In this document: in pieces, positions 39,880 through 48,972 of the stretch
How the letters are laid out: every line of letters begins with the position of its first letter
How positions within the stretch are numbered: position 1 is the stretch's first letter
Assembly (NCBI GenBank): GCA_934433485.1
Contig: CAKRZR010000001.1
Span: forward strand, 124,001-188,000
Direction: 5' to 3'
DNA length: 64,000 bases
Source of the DNA: an uncultured Eubacteriales bacterium
GTDB taxonomy: Bacteria; Bacillota; Clostridia; Oscillospirales; CAG-272
The notes under the pieces: model-generated
What the model saw: the letters and a program-made list of their open reading frames with translations, nothing else
Told to the model about the DNA's origin: nothing
The model's database searches: none
Made by a program: the position numbers and the translations under genes

Positions 39880-41976
39880 ATGAAAACCGTATCGGATTAT
39901 TTCGGCAGCCTCGTATTTGACGACAGAGTAATGAAAGCGACCCTGTCCGGCAAGGTGTATAGTTCTCTTAAAAAGACCATCGATGAGGGTGTGTCCCTCA
40001 ATCCCGACGTGGCAAACGCCGTTGCGGAAGCGATGAAGGACTGGGCGATCGAACATGGCGCTACCCATTTTACCCATTGGTTCCAGCCGCTGACCGGAAT
40101 CACCGCGGAGAAGCACGACAGCTTTATCTCCCCGGCACCGGACGGACGGGTCATCATGGAGTTCTCCGGCAAGGAGCTGATCAAGGGCGAACCGGACGCG
40201 TCCAGCTTCCCGTCGGGCGGTCTGCGCGCTACCTTTGAGGCAAGAGGCTACACGGCATGGGACCCGACCTCGTACGCCTTCATCAAGGACAAGACCTTAT
40301 GTATTCCGACCGCGTTCTGTTCCTATGGCGGAGAGGCGCTCGATAAGAAAACGCCCCTGCTGCGCTCCATGCAGGCGCTGAACAAGCAGGCGCTGCGGAT
40401 TCTCAAGCTCTTCGGCAACATGGATGTCAAATGCGTGCGCACCTCTGTCGGTCCGGAGCAGGAATACTTCCTCGTTGACAAAGCGATGTATGAGCAGAGA
40501 AAAGACCTCATGTTCACCGGCAGAACCCTGTTTGGCGCAAAGCCGCCGAAGGGGCAGGAGCTCGACGACCACTATTTCGGCGTGATCAAGCCGCGTGTTG
40601 CCGCGTATATGGCAGACCTCAATGAGGAGCTGTGGAAGCTCGGCATCCTTGCAAAGACGGAGCACAACGAGGTTGCACCCGCGCAGCACGAGCTTGCACC
40701 GATCTACACAACGACGAACATCGCTACCGACCACAACCAGCTCACAATGGAGATCATGCAGAAGGTCGCCGCAAAGCATGGACTGGTCTGCCTGCTCCAT
40801 GAGAAACCGTTTGCGGGCGTCAACGGCAGCGGCAAGCATAACAACTGGTCGATGGCGACCGATACCGGCATAAACCTCCTCACGCCCGGCGATACCCCCT
40901 ATGAAAACGCGCAATTCTTACTCTTCCTCTGCGCCGTCATCAAGGCTGTGGACGATTACCAGGATCTGCTCCGCCTATCCGTAGCGACTGCCGGCAACGA
41001 TCATCGTCTGGGTGCCAACGAAGCACCGCCGGCTGTCATCTCCATCTTCCTGGGCGACGAGCTGACCGCGGTTCTGGACGCCATCGAAAACGACACGCCG
41101 TACAGTGCCGCTGAAAAGACCGTTATGAAGCTGGGCGTGCACGTTCTGCCGAAGTTCACGCGCGATACCACCGACCGGAACCGCACCTCTCCGTTCGCCT
41201 TCACCGGCAACAAATTCGAGTTTCGTATGCTCGGCTCCTCCAACAGCATCGCGTGCGCCAACATCATGCTCAACGCCACGGTAGCCGAATCCCTGAAGCA
41301 GTTCGCGGATGCACTGGAGACCACGGAAAGCTTTGAGTCTGCGCTCCACGATCTCATCCAAAAGACGATCAAGGAACATCGCCGGATCATCTTCAACGGC
41401 AACGGCTACGACGACGCGTGGATCAAGGAAGCCACCGAGGTGCGCGGACTGCTCAACCTTCGTACGACCCCGGACGCTATGCCGCATCTGCTCGACAAGA
41501 AAAACGTAGACATGCTGACCGCCCACAAGGTGTTCACCAAAGCGGAGCTGGAATCCCGGTACGAGATCATGCTCGAAAACTACTGCAAGACGGTCAATAT
41601 TGAAGCGCTTACGATGGTCGATATGGCGAAGAAGGAAATTCTGCCTGCCGTCGAAGGTTATGCAAAGGAGCTGTCTGACGCCGTCATCGCCAAGACAACC
41701 GCGGTTCCGGGGCTGGCGTGCAAATACGATAAGTCCGTCATCACGAAGCTCTCGACACTGGCGGACGAGATCGACACCGCTGCCGCCGCGCTGGAATCCG
41801 CCGCGAACAAGTATAAGACCGTCGAGGATGTGACCGAAGCGTCCTGCATGATCCGCGACGTGATCTTACAGAAAATGGCGGAGCTGCGCGTAGTATGCGA
41901 TGAGGCGGAAACGGTTACCGCAGAGAAGTACTGGCCGTTCCCGACCTACGAAAAGCTCTTATTCGGCGTACGGTAA
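39880..41976 (+). CDS. glnN: Glutamine synthetase type III
   Basis: 698 aa, the length of GSIII enzymes (GSI and GSII are ~450 or less). TSVGPEQEYFLVD and AKTEHNEVAPAQHELAPIY supply metal and glutamate-binding residues, GVNGSGKHNNWSM and ANEAPPAVISIFLG are GSIII-specific, and RNRTSPFAFTGNKFEFRMLGSSNS the ATP site. It assimilates ammonium into glutamine in the cytoplasm. Start ATG 39880 has AAAGGAG upstream. Followed by the ammonium transporter and asnB, forming a nitrogen unit; regulated by the leader hairpins. Confidence 0.97.
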   Translation: MKTVSDYFGSLVFDDRVMKATLSGKVYSSLKKTIDEGVSLNPDVANAVAEAMKDWAIEHGATHFTHWFQPLTGITAEKHDSFISPAPDGRVIMEFSGKELIKGEPDASSFPSGGLRATFEARGYTAWDPTSYAFIKDKTLCIPTAFCSYGGEALDKKTPLLRSMQALNKQALRILKLFGNMDVKCVRTSVGPEQEYFLVDKAMYEQRKDLMFTGRTLFGAKPPKGQELDDHYFGVIKPRVAAYMADLNEELWKLGILAKTEHNEVAPAQHELAPIYTTTNIATDHNQLTMEIMQKVAAKHGLVCLLHEKPFAGVNGSGKHNNWSMATDTGINLLTPGDTPYENAQFLLFLCAVIKAVDDYQDLLRLSVATAGNDHRLGANEAPPAVISIFLGDELTAVLDAIENDTPYSAAEKTVMKLGVHVLPKFTRDTTDRNRTSPFAFTGNKFEFRMLGSSNSIACANIMLNATVAESLKQFADALETTESFESALHDLIQKTIKEHRRIIFNGNGYDDAWIKEATEVRGLLNLRTTPDAMPHLLDKKNVDMLTAHKVFTKAELESRYEIMLENYCKTVNIEALTMVDMAKKEILPAVEGYAKELSDAVIAKTTAVPGLACKYDKSVITKLSTLADEIDTAAAALESAANKYKTVEDVTEASCMIRDVILQKMAELRVVCDEAETVTAEKYWPFPTYEKLLFGVR

Positions 41977-41997
41977 AAACAAAATTAGCATGTGCGA

Positions 41998-42037
41998 GTC
42001 CCGATAGGCGGCAATATGTGCAAGGTCCTGTCGGGAC
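41998..42037 (+). promoter_or_regulatory. Hairpin in the glnN-amt intergenic region
   Basis: GTCCCGATAGG (41998-42008) pairs over 11 bp (one G-U) with CCTGTCGGGAC (42027-42037). No U tract follows, so it looks like an RNA-processing, stabilising or protein-binding structure rather than a terminator. Confidence 0.55.
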
Positions 42038-42098
42038 GACGGCAACAACAATTTTCGATCCCCCTGCACCAATTTATCAACGACAGGAGTGAGTAAAT

Positions 42099-43808
42099 TT
42101 GTACAGCGCAGTCAACACGATATGGGTTCTGCTCGGAGCGGCACTCGTATTTTTCATGCAGGCAGGCTTTTCCATGTGTGAAGCAGGCTTTACCCGTGCG
42201 AAAAACACCGGCAACATCCTCATGAAAAACCTCATGGACTTTTGTATCGGAACGCCGTGCTTCTGGCTTGTCGGATTTGGCGTCATGTTCGGCTCCGGGA
42301 GCGCACTGTTCGGCTGGATCGATCCGCTGATCCTGAAGGACTACACGAGTGTGCTTCCCGCGGGCGTTCCGCTGTGGGCATTCGCGATTTTCCAGACCGT
42401 ATTCTGTGCCACAAGCGCGACCATTGTGTCGGGTGCTATGGCGGAACGGACGAAATTCAGCGCGTACTGCATGTATTCCGCGGCGATCTCACTTCTGATT
42501 TATCCAATCTCCGGTCACTGGATCTGGGGTGGCGGCTGGCTTGCCTCCCTCGGTTTCCACGATTTCGCGGGTTCCACGGCAGTACATATGGTCGGCGGCG
42601 TCTGTGCTCTCATTGGCGCGAAGATCCTCGGACCGCGTATCGGCAAATACGATAAAGATGGCAAACCGCGCGCGATTCTCGGACACAACCTGACCTTTGC
42701 GGCATTGGGCGTGTTCATCCTGTGGTTTTGCTGGTTCGGCTTTAACGGCGCGTCTACGCTTGGCATGGACAGCGACGAGCTGCTGGTTTCGGCGGGGCGT
42801 GTGTTCTTCAACACGAATTTGACGGCGGCGGTCGCTTGCTGCGTGACCTTGATCCTTACCTGGATCCGTTATAAGAAGCCGGATGTTTCGATGACTTACA
42901 ACGCCGCGCTTGCGGGACTGGTCGGCATTACCGCAGGCTGTGACGCGGTAACACCGATTGGTGCTGCGATTATGGGCGTCGTGTTCGGTATCGTAATCGT
43001 GTTCTCTGTGGAATTTTTTGATAAAATCGCCAAGATCGACGACCCGGTTGGTGCGGTGTCTGTACACTGTGTCTGTGGTGCGCTCGGTACGATTCTGACC
43101 GGTCTGTTTGCGGATGGCGCTACAACGGAAAAGGGACTGTTCTATGGCGGCGGCGCGCATTTCCTCGGTGTCCAGACGCTCGGTGTGGTAACAGTAGCCG
43201 CGTATGTCGCCGTAGTGATCACCAGTGTGTTCCTCATTCTCAAGCATACGATTGGTCTGCGTGCGGACGCGGCGGATGAAATCGAGGGACTTGATATTTC
43301 CGAGCATGGTTTGCTGACGGCGTACGGCGGATTCGCGATGCTTCCGGATACCATTGCCCCAGAGGAAGAGACGACTGCAGTTACCGGCGATATACCGGTG
43401 GCGGAAGCGATTCCCATAAAAAAGCTGCCTGATCTGACAGACGGTACAGGTCCGAAATTCACTAAGGTAGAGATCATCTGCAAGGAAGCGAAGTTTGAGG
43501 CGCTGAAGCAGGCACTTGTCGATATCGGCATCACCGGTATGACACTGTCACACGTACTCGGCTGCGGTATCCAGAAGGGAAAGCCGGAATATTACCGTGG
43601 CATTGAGGTTGAAGCAACCCTCTTACCAAAGATCCAGCTGGACATTGTGGTCAGCAAGGTGCCAGTACGCCGTGTCATCGAGACTGCAAAGAAGGTGCTT
43701 TATACAGGGCACATCGGCGACGGCAAGATCTTTATTTACGATGTGGAAAATGTTGTAAAGGTGCGCACGGGAGAAGAGGGCTACGATGCGCTCCAGGACG
43801 TAGAATAA
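42099..43808 (+). CDS. amtB: Ammonium transporter fused to a C-terminal PII signalling domain
   Basis: 569 aa from TTG 42099 (AGGAG 9 nt upstream). Residues ~1-410 are an eleven-span Amt channel: LVFFMQAGFSMCEAGFTRAKN, SATIVSGAMAERTKFSAYCMYS, GHWIWGGGWLA, DFAGSTAVHMVGGVCALIGA. Residues ~450-569 are a PII (GlnB/GlnK) domain: FTKVEIICKEAKFEALKQAL, LGCGIQKGKPEYYRG, LLPKIQLDIVV, GHIGDGKIFIYDVENVVKVRTGEEG. The T-loop Tyr that is uridylylated in enteric PII is replaced by Val (RGIEVEATLLPK). Fusion lets the channel carry its own gate/sensor. Part of the nitrogen unit with glnN and asnB. Confidence 0.95.
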   Translation: MYSAVNTIWVLLGAALVFFMQAGFSMCEAGFTRAKNTGNILMKNLMDFCIGTPCFWLVGFGVMFGSGSALFGWIDPLILKDYTSVLPAGVPLWAFAIFQTVFCATSATIVSGAMAERTKFSAYCMYSAAISLLIYPISGHWIWGGGWLASLGFHDFAGSTAVHMVGGVCALIGAKILGPRIGKYDKDGKPRAILGHNLTFAALGVFILWFCWFGFNGASTLGMDSDELLVSAGRVFFNTNLTAAVACCVTLILTWIRYKKPDVSMTYNAALAGLVGITAGCDAVTPIGAAIMGVVFGIVIVFSVEFFDKIAKIDDPVGAVSVHCVCGALGTILTGLFADGATTEKGLFYGGGAHFLGVQTLGVVTVAAYVAVVITSVFLILKHTIGLRADAADEIEGLDISEHGLLTAYGGFAMLPDTIAPEEETTAVTGDIPVAEAIPIKKLPDLTDGTGPKFTKVEIICKEAKFEALKQALVDIGITGMTLSHVLGCGIQKGKPEYYRGIEVEATLLPKIQLDIVVSKVPVRRVIETAKKVLYTGHIGDGKIFIYDVENVVKVRTGEEGYDALQDVE

Positions 43809-43824
43809 CTGCATACACAAATAA

Positions 43825-44110
43825 AAGCGTTTGAGACGGGAAAAGTACCGCGGTATGGAACGCACAGCGCGTATGGGGTCGGTGAGAGCCATACCGTGAC
43901 CGCCGTGGGAAGAACATCCGTCGAGCTGCAAGCTGAAAAATACAGGTGAAATTTCTCCGGGACCGGTTGTTCCGGGGATTTCGCCTGTATCAGTAGGCGC
44001 GCCGGAGGTTTCCCGTTACAGAAACAGGATTTTCGCCGAAGAAACCGAACGCGGCGGAAGTCCATGAGAATCGGGGCAATCCCGAAGATAGGTGGCACCG
44101 CGAGTACAGC
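43825..44110 (+). promoter_or_regulatory. T-box leader, Asn specifier, upstream of asnB
   Basis: T-box core AGGTGGCACCGCG (44090-44102). Stem I closes with GACGG (43834-43838) and CCGTC (43918-43922); an AGTA element is at 43844-43847, a GGTG-type apical loop near 43880, and the specifier AAC (43913-43915) followed by A reads Asn, which fits the downstream asparagine synthetase. A large hairpin spans about 43942-43989. GATAGG (44087-44092) can pair with CCTATC (44117-44122), but no U run follows. No clear promoter precedes it, so it may be read through from amt. Confidence 0.82.
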
Positions 44111-44170
44111 ACTTGCCCTATCGGAATGCTGGACGATATTTCGTTCCAATGGAAAGGGAGAGACAACGAT

Positions 44171-45748
44171 ATGTGTTCGATTATGGGATATTGCGGCAAG
44201 TGTGCCGTGGAAGAAACGTTCAAAAAGTGCTTTGCGGAGACGATTTCCCGCGGCCCGGACGACAGTCGGATCGTGGACACCGGCGACGGCTGTCTTGGCT
44301 TTCACCGGTTGGCGATCATGGGACTGACACCGGAGGGCATGCAGCCGTTTGCCCTCGATGGCAGTTATGTGGTTTGCAACGGGGAAATCTACGGCTATGA
44401 ACGGCTGAAAAAGGAGCTTGCGAAGAAATATACGTTTGTGAGCGGCAGCGACTGCGAGATTCTTTTGCCCCTCTATCGCGAGTACGGCACGGACATGTTC
44501 CGTATGCTGGACGCGGAGTTCGCGCTCATCCTCTACGATGGCGCCACCGGGGAATATATCGCGGCGCGTGACCCCATCGGCATCCGACCGCTTTATTATG
44601 GCTACAGTACGGACGGTGTCATTGTGTTCGCGAGCGAGCCGAAGAACCTGACGGGACTGTGCGGCAAAATTCTGCCGTTCCCACCGGGACATTATTATAA
44701 AAGTGGAAAATTCATCTGCTACAACGACATCGCGCATGTGAATGCGGTATGTCATGACGACCTGGAGACGGTGTGCAAAAACATCCGCGAAAAGCTCATC
44801 GCGGGCGTGGACAAGCGGCTGGTGGCGGACGCCAAGGTCGGGTTCCTGCTCTCCGGCGGACTGGATTCCTCTCTTGTGTGCGCGATTGCCCAGCGGAAGA
44901 GCGACAAGCCGATCCGTACATTTGCCATTGGTATGGAAAAGGACGCCATCGATCTGAAATACGCGCGCCAGACCGCGGACTATCTCGGTACGGATCACAC
45001 CGAGGTCTACATGACCCGCGACGAGGTGATCGATACCTTAGACGGGTTGATCCGCATCCTTGGTACCTACGACATCACAACGATCCGCGCAAGCATGGGC
45101 ATGTACCTGCTGTGCAAGTGGATTCACGAAAACACAGACATCCGTGTGCTGCTCACCGGAGAGATCTCCGACGAACTGTTCGGCTATAAATACACGGATT
45201 TTGCTCCGGATGCCGACGCGTTCCAGAAGGAGTCGGAGAAGCGGGTGCGGGAGCTGCACATGTACGACGTACTGCGCGCTGACCGGTGCATTTCCGTCAA
45301 TTCCCTGGAAGCGCGTGTGCCCTTTGGCGATCTCGATTTCGTGCGATACGTTCTCTCCGTCGATCCCGCGAAGAAAATGAACGTTTATGGCAAGGGCAAG
45401 TATCTGCTCCGCCACGCTTTTGAGGGCGATTATCTGCCGCAGGAGATTCTGTGGCGTGAAAAAGCCGCGTTCTCCGATGCCGTGGGTCACTCCATGGTGG
45501 ACGATCTCAAGGCATACGCTGAGACAAGGTACACGGACGCGGAGCTTGCCGAAAAGAGTGCGAAATACACGCACGCCAAGCCGTTCACAAAGGAATCGCT
45601 CCTGTACCGGGAAATTTTCGAGAAATACTACCCCGGGCAGTGCGACATGGTGGTCGACTTCTGGATGCCGAACAAATCGTGGAAAGGCTGCGACGTCAAC
45701 GATCCCTCCGCAAGGGTACTTGCAAACTACGGGGCTAGTGGTAAATAA
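44171..45748 (+). CDS. asnB: Asparagine synthetase B (glutamine-hydrolysing)
   Basis: 525 aa. Starting at ATG 44171 places the catalytic Cys at position 2 (MCSIMGYCG), as required for the glutaminase site; an in-frame upstream ATG is rejected. RGPDDSRIV, GFHRLAIMG and NGEIYGY belong to the amidotransferase domain; FLLSGGLDSSLVCAIA is the PP-loop of the synthetase domain. It makes asparagine from aspartate, glutamine and ATP. The Asn-type T-box matches product control, and glutamine is supplied by glnN upstream. A terminator follows. Confidence 0.97.
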   Translation: MCSIMGYCGKCAVEETFKKCFAETISRGPDDSRIVDTGDGCLGFHRLAIMGLTPEGMQPFALDGSYVVCNGEIYGYERLKKELAKKYTFVSGSDCEILLPLYREYGTDMFRMLDAEFALILYDGATGEYIAARDPIGIRPLYYGYSTDGVIVFASEPKNLTGLCGKILPFPPGHYYKSGKFICYNDIAHVNAVCHDDLETVCKNIREKLIAGVDKRLVADAKVGFLLSGGLDSSLVCAIAQRKSDKPIRTFAIGMEKDAIDLKYARQTADYLGTDHTEVYMTRDEVIDTLDGLIRILGTYDITTIRASMGMYLLCKWIHENTDIRVLLTGEISDELFGYKYTDFAPDADAFQKESEKRVRELHMYDVLRADRCISVNSLEARVPFGDLDFVRYVLSVDPAKKMNVYGKGKYLLRHAFEGDYLPQEILWREKAAFSDAVGHSMVDDLKAYAETRYTDAELAEKSAKYTHAKPFTKESLLYREIFEKYYPGQCDMVVDFWMPNKSWKGCDVNDPSARVLANYGASGK

Positions 45749-45761
45749 GAGAAAAACAAAG

Positions 45762-45798
45762 AAAGCGGAGAACCGGAAGAACCGGCGCTCCGCTTTTT
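45762..45798. terminator. Terminator after asnB
   Basis: AAAGCGGAG (45762-45770) pairs with CTCCGCTTT (45788-45796), followed by TT; the minus strand also has a run. Confidence 0.85.
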
Positions 45799-45821
45799 CG
45801 GATGCATCAGCGCTTTCTGCA

Positions 45822-46247
45822 TCATTCGGCAAACAGGCTGTCGAAATACAGTAAATCGGCACCGCCGCGCAGGGCATCGTACGCGTAGCCGTCGTAGTAG
45901 AATGTCGTCTCGTTTGTGAGAAGCAGCTCGGCTACAGCACCATTTCCGTCCGCAAAAGTGATCATGTACAGCGGTGGATAGGTATCCAGATACTCCCGTA
46001 CCTCCATCTTTTTCCGTGTTCCGCGAATGCCGGAAAGCTGGCTGTAAAGGGTGTCCAGCGCCACGGGATCGGTGATCGTGAACACGGCTTCATCGGCATA
46101 GCGGCGCACGGCAACAGTGGTGACATTTTGCGTTTTTGTCGTGGCGTCATCGAGAGGCGGCAGCGCGTCGGAGAGGGAAACGGCGCATCCGGTGAGCTGG
46201 CACAGGATGAGCAGCGCGGCAAGAAGGCTGAAAAGACGTTTTTTCAT
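45822..46247 (-). CDS. Small lipoprotein of unknown function
   Basis: 141 aa. Signal peptide MKKRLFSLLAALLILCQ with lipobox LTGC, then a ~115-residue mature part with alternating hydrophobic strands (AVFTITDPVALDTLYSQLSGI, PPLYMITFADGNGAVAELLL, TTFYYDGYAYDAL). I do not recognise a family. GGAGG lies 6 nt before ATG 46247. Own promoter; divergent from polA. Confidence 0.72.
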   Translation of the reverse strand: MKKRLFSLLAALLILCQLTGCAVSLSDALPPLDDATTKTQNVTTVAVRRYADEAVFTITDPVALDTLYSQLSGIRGTRKKMEVREYLDTYPPLYMITFADGNGAVAELLLTNETTFYYDGYAYDALRGGADLLYFDSLFAE

Positions 46248-46283
46248 AAGAGACCTCCCAAAAGATCGATGATTGATGAAAAT

Positions 46284-46312
46284 AGTATAGCGGATGTGCG
46301 GCGGGAATGCAA
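46284..46312 (-). promoter_or_regulatory. Promoter of the small lipoprotein gene
   Basis: Minus strand TTGCAT (46307-46312), 17-bp spacer, TATACT (46284-46289). Confidence 0.75.
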
Positions 46313-46415
46313 TAGGTGTGATGTTAAAAATGCAAAAATTCCGCAAAACATATGGGAAATCGGCGCGAAACATGGTATAATAGAAGCAATAACAAAACCA
46401 GATGGAGAGAATCGC

Positions 46416-48911
46416 ATGAAAAAAATACTGGTACTCGACGGCAACAGCATCTTAAACCGCGCCTTTTACGGCATCCACGCGCTGTCCAATCACGCGGGTG
46501 TGCCGACAAACGGCGTGTTCGGCTTTCTGCAAATTTTAAAGAAGCACCTCGACGCACTGTCCCCGGACGGTCTCGCCTGTGCCTTTGACGTGCGGGAAAA
46601 GACGTTCCGGCACAAGGCGTACGAGGCGTACAAGGGCACGCGAAAGGGGATGCCGGAGGAGCTGGCGGTGCAATTGCCATACGCGAAAGAGGCGGTGCGT
46701 TCGCTCGGTTTTACGATTCTGGAATCCCCCGGCTACGAGGCGGACGACATCCTTGGCACCGTCAGCGCGATGGCGGAGGCGGCGGATGGATACCACTGTT
46801 ATCTGCTGACCGGCGACCGCGACTCCCTGCAGCTGGTGTCCGATAAGACGACGGTGCTGCTTATGAAGAACAAGGAGGATATCCTATACACGCCGGCACG
46901 GTTCACGGAGGAATACGGCATCACCCCGATGCAGTTCATCGACGTCAAGGCGCTTATGGGCGATACATCCGACAACATTCCGGGCGTGCCGGGCATTGGG
47001 GAAAAAACGGCGCTGAAGCTCATCCAGACCGCGGGAAACCTGGACACGTTATATAATGAAGAAAAGTATAAGGAGTTTTCGCCGTCCGTGCAGAAAAAGC
47101 TCATTGAGGGCAAAGAATCCGCCATGCTGTCGCGTATGCTCGCCACGATCCGCCGGGATATACCGATCGATATAGCCATCGACGCCCTTGCTCCGAAATC
47201 GGATCCCGCGGCGTTCTGCGCACTGTGCCGGGAGTTGGATCTCACAACCATGCCAAAGAAGTTCGGTATGGAAGCGGCGGTCGTGGCGCGTGTGGTCGAA
47301 AATCTGCCGACGCCGACTGCCATCTCTGTGGAAGAAGCGGCAGCGATCGATACTCCGGTGCTTCATCTGTCCGGGGACACCCTGTGGCTCTGGGACGGCG
47401 CACGCATTCTCACAACCGCCCCGGACGCGCTGGACGCTCTCACAAAGAAACCGTTCGTCTGCCACGACGTCAAGAGTCTGATCGAAAAAACGGGATGCAT
47501 GACCGATACGTGCGTGTTCGATACGATGCTTGCAGGCTACCTTCTCGATCCGGGACGAAGCAGCTATCCCGTCGATCGGCAGGCGCGGGAACAGGCACTG
47601 CCGCTTGCGGACACCCTGGACGACGCGCAGACGGTTTGGGCGATCGGCAAGCTGCATGCGATTTTTGCGGATGAGCTTGCGGAAACCGGCATGACGCGCG
47701 TGTTCTCCGAGATTGAGCTGCCGCTTGCGCCGGTACTTGCCGATATGGAAACGGTGGGCTTCAAAATCGACCCGGACGGGATCATTGACTACGCGAAAGG
47801 TCTGCAATCCGCGGAAAACGCCCTTGCCACATCGATCTGGATGCAGGCGGGGCACGAGTTCAACATCCAATCGCCGAAGCAGCTGGGAGAGGTGTTGTTT
47901 GAGGAGTTGTCCCTGCCGGCGGGAAGAAAGACGAAAACGGGCTATTCCACCGACGCGGAGACGCTGGAACGCCTGCTGCCGTACCATGAGATCGTCTCGG
48001 ATATCCTCTCGTACCGCCAGATCGCCAAGCTCCGCGGCACCTATGGCGAACCGCTGGCGCGTTTGGCGGACGAACACCATAGGATCCACACGAAGCTGAA
48101 CCAGACCGGCACCGCGACCGGCAGACTGTCCTCGAACGATCCGAATTTGCAAAATATCCCGATCCGCATGGAAATGGGCAGGGAACTGCGGAAATACTTC
48201 ATTCCGGAAAATGAAAACTACGTGCTCTTGGACGCGGACTATTCCCAGATTGAGCTTCGCCTTCTTGCGCACCTTGCCGGCGACGACGCCATGCGCGAAG
48301 CGTTTATCGAAAAGACGGATATTCACACAAAGGTCGCGTCGCAGGTGTTCGGCGTGCCGGAGGACGAGGTGACGCCGGAGCTGCGCCGTCGTGCCAAAGC
48401 GGTCAATTTCGGCATCGTCTACGGGATTGGGGACTATTCACTCTCGCAGGATCTGCACATTTCGCGCAAAAAGGCGGCGGAATATATCGAGAGCTATCTT
48501 GCAACCTACCCAGGCGTTGACCGGTACCTGAAAACTACCGTTGAAAAAGCGCACGCGGACGGCTATACGACCACGATGTATGGCAGACGGCGGTATATCC
48601 CGGAGCTTTCGTCGAAGAACCGGAATCTGCGCGCGTTCGGCGAACGGGTCGCCATGAACAGTCCGATCCAGGGCAGCGCCGCGGACATCATCAAAATCGC
48701 GATGATCCGTGTCCACAGAGCGCTGGCAGAGACGGGGATCGATGCCAGACTCATCATGCAGGTACACGATGAGCTGGTGGTGGAATCGGCGAAATCCTGC
48801 GCGGACACCGCACGGGAGATTTTGGTGCGCGAGATGGAATCCGCGGCGGATCTGACCGTACCGCTTGTCGCCGAGGCGGGTATGGGAAAGAATTGGTATG
48901 AGGTGAAGTAA
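46416..48911 (+). CDS. polA: DNA polymerase I
   Basis: 831 aa. Residues ~1-280 are the 5'-3' nuclease (LVLDGNSILNRAFYG, SPGYEADDILGT, TGDRDSLQLV, MGDTSDNIPGVPGIGEKTA). The middle domain lacks the DxE and other metal-binding acids of the 3'-5' exonuclease, so proofreading is probably absent, as in Bacillus Pol I. The polymerase domain has motif A LDADYSQIELRLLAHL, motif B RRAKAVNFGIVYG and motif C MQVHDELV. ATG 46416 follows GGAGAG; TATAAT at 46376-46381 with TGG before it is the likely promoter. A strong terminator follows. Confidence 0.97.
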   Translation: MKKILVLDGNSILNRAFYGIHALSNHAGVPTNGVFGFLQILKKHLDALSPDGLACAFDVREKTFRHKAYEAYKGTRKGMPEELAVQLPYAKEAVRSLGFTILESPGYEADDILGTVSAMAEAADGYHCYLLTGDRDSLQLVSDKTTVLLMKNKEDILYTPARFTEEYGITPMQFIDVKALMGDTSDNIPGVPGIGEKTALKLIQTAGNLDTLYNEEKYKEFSPSVQKKLIEGKESAMLSRMLATIRRDIPIDIAIDALAPKSDPAAFCALCRELDLTTMPKKFGMEAAVVARVVENLPTPTAISVEEAAAIDTPVLHLSGDTLWLWDGARILTTAPDALDALTKKPFVCHDVKSLIEKTGCMTDTCVFDTMLAGYLLDPGRSSYPVDRQAREQALPLADTLDDAQTVWAIGKLHAIFADELAETGMTRVFSEIELPLAPVLADMETVGFKIDPDGIIDYAKGLQSAENALATSIWMQAGHEFNIQSPKQLGEVLFEELSLPAGRKTKTGYSTDAETLERLLPYHEIVSDILSYRQIAKLRGTYGEPLARLADEHHRIHTKLNQTGTATGRLSSNDPNLQNIPIRMEMGRELRKYFIPENENYVLLDADYSQIELRLLAHLAGDDAMREAFIEKTDIHTKVASQVFGVPEDEVTPELRRRAKAVNFGIVYGIGDYSLSQDLHISRKKAAEYIESYLATYPGVDRYLKTTVEKAHADGYTTTMYGRRRYIPELSSKNRNLRAFGERVAMNSPIQGSAADIIKIAMIRVHRALAETGIDARLIMQVHDELVVESAKSCADTAREILVREMESAADLTVPLVAEAGMGKNWYEVK

Positions 48912-48922
48912 TTGCCGCAGAT

Positions 48923-48964
48923 AAAAAGCCGGACGATCCCGCAGACAGGATTGCCCGGCTTTTT
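48923..48964. terminator. Bidirectional terminator after polA
   Basis: AAAAAGCCGG (48923-48932) pairs with CCGGCTTTTT (48955-48964); shared with the minus-strand gene ending at 48973. Confidence 0.9.
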
Positions 48965-48972
48965 GTCATGTG

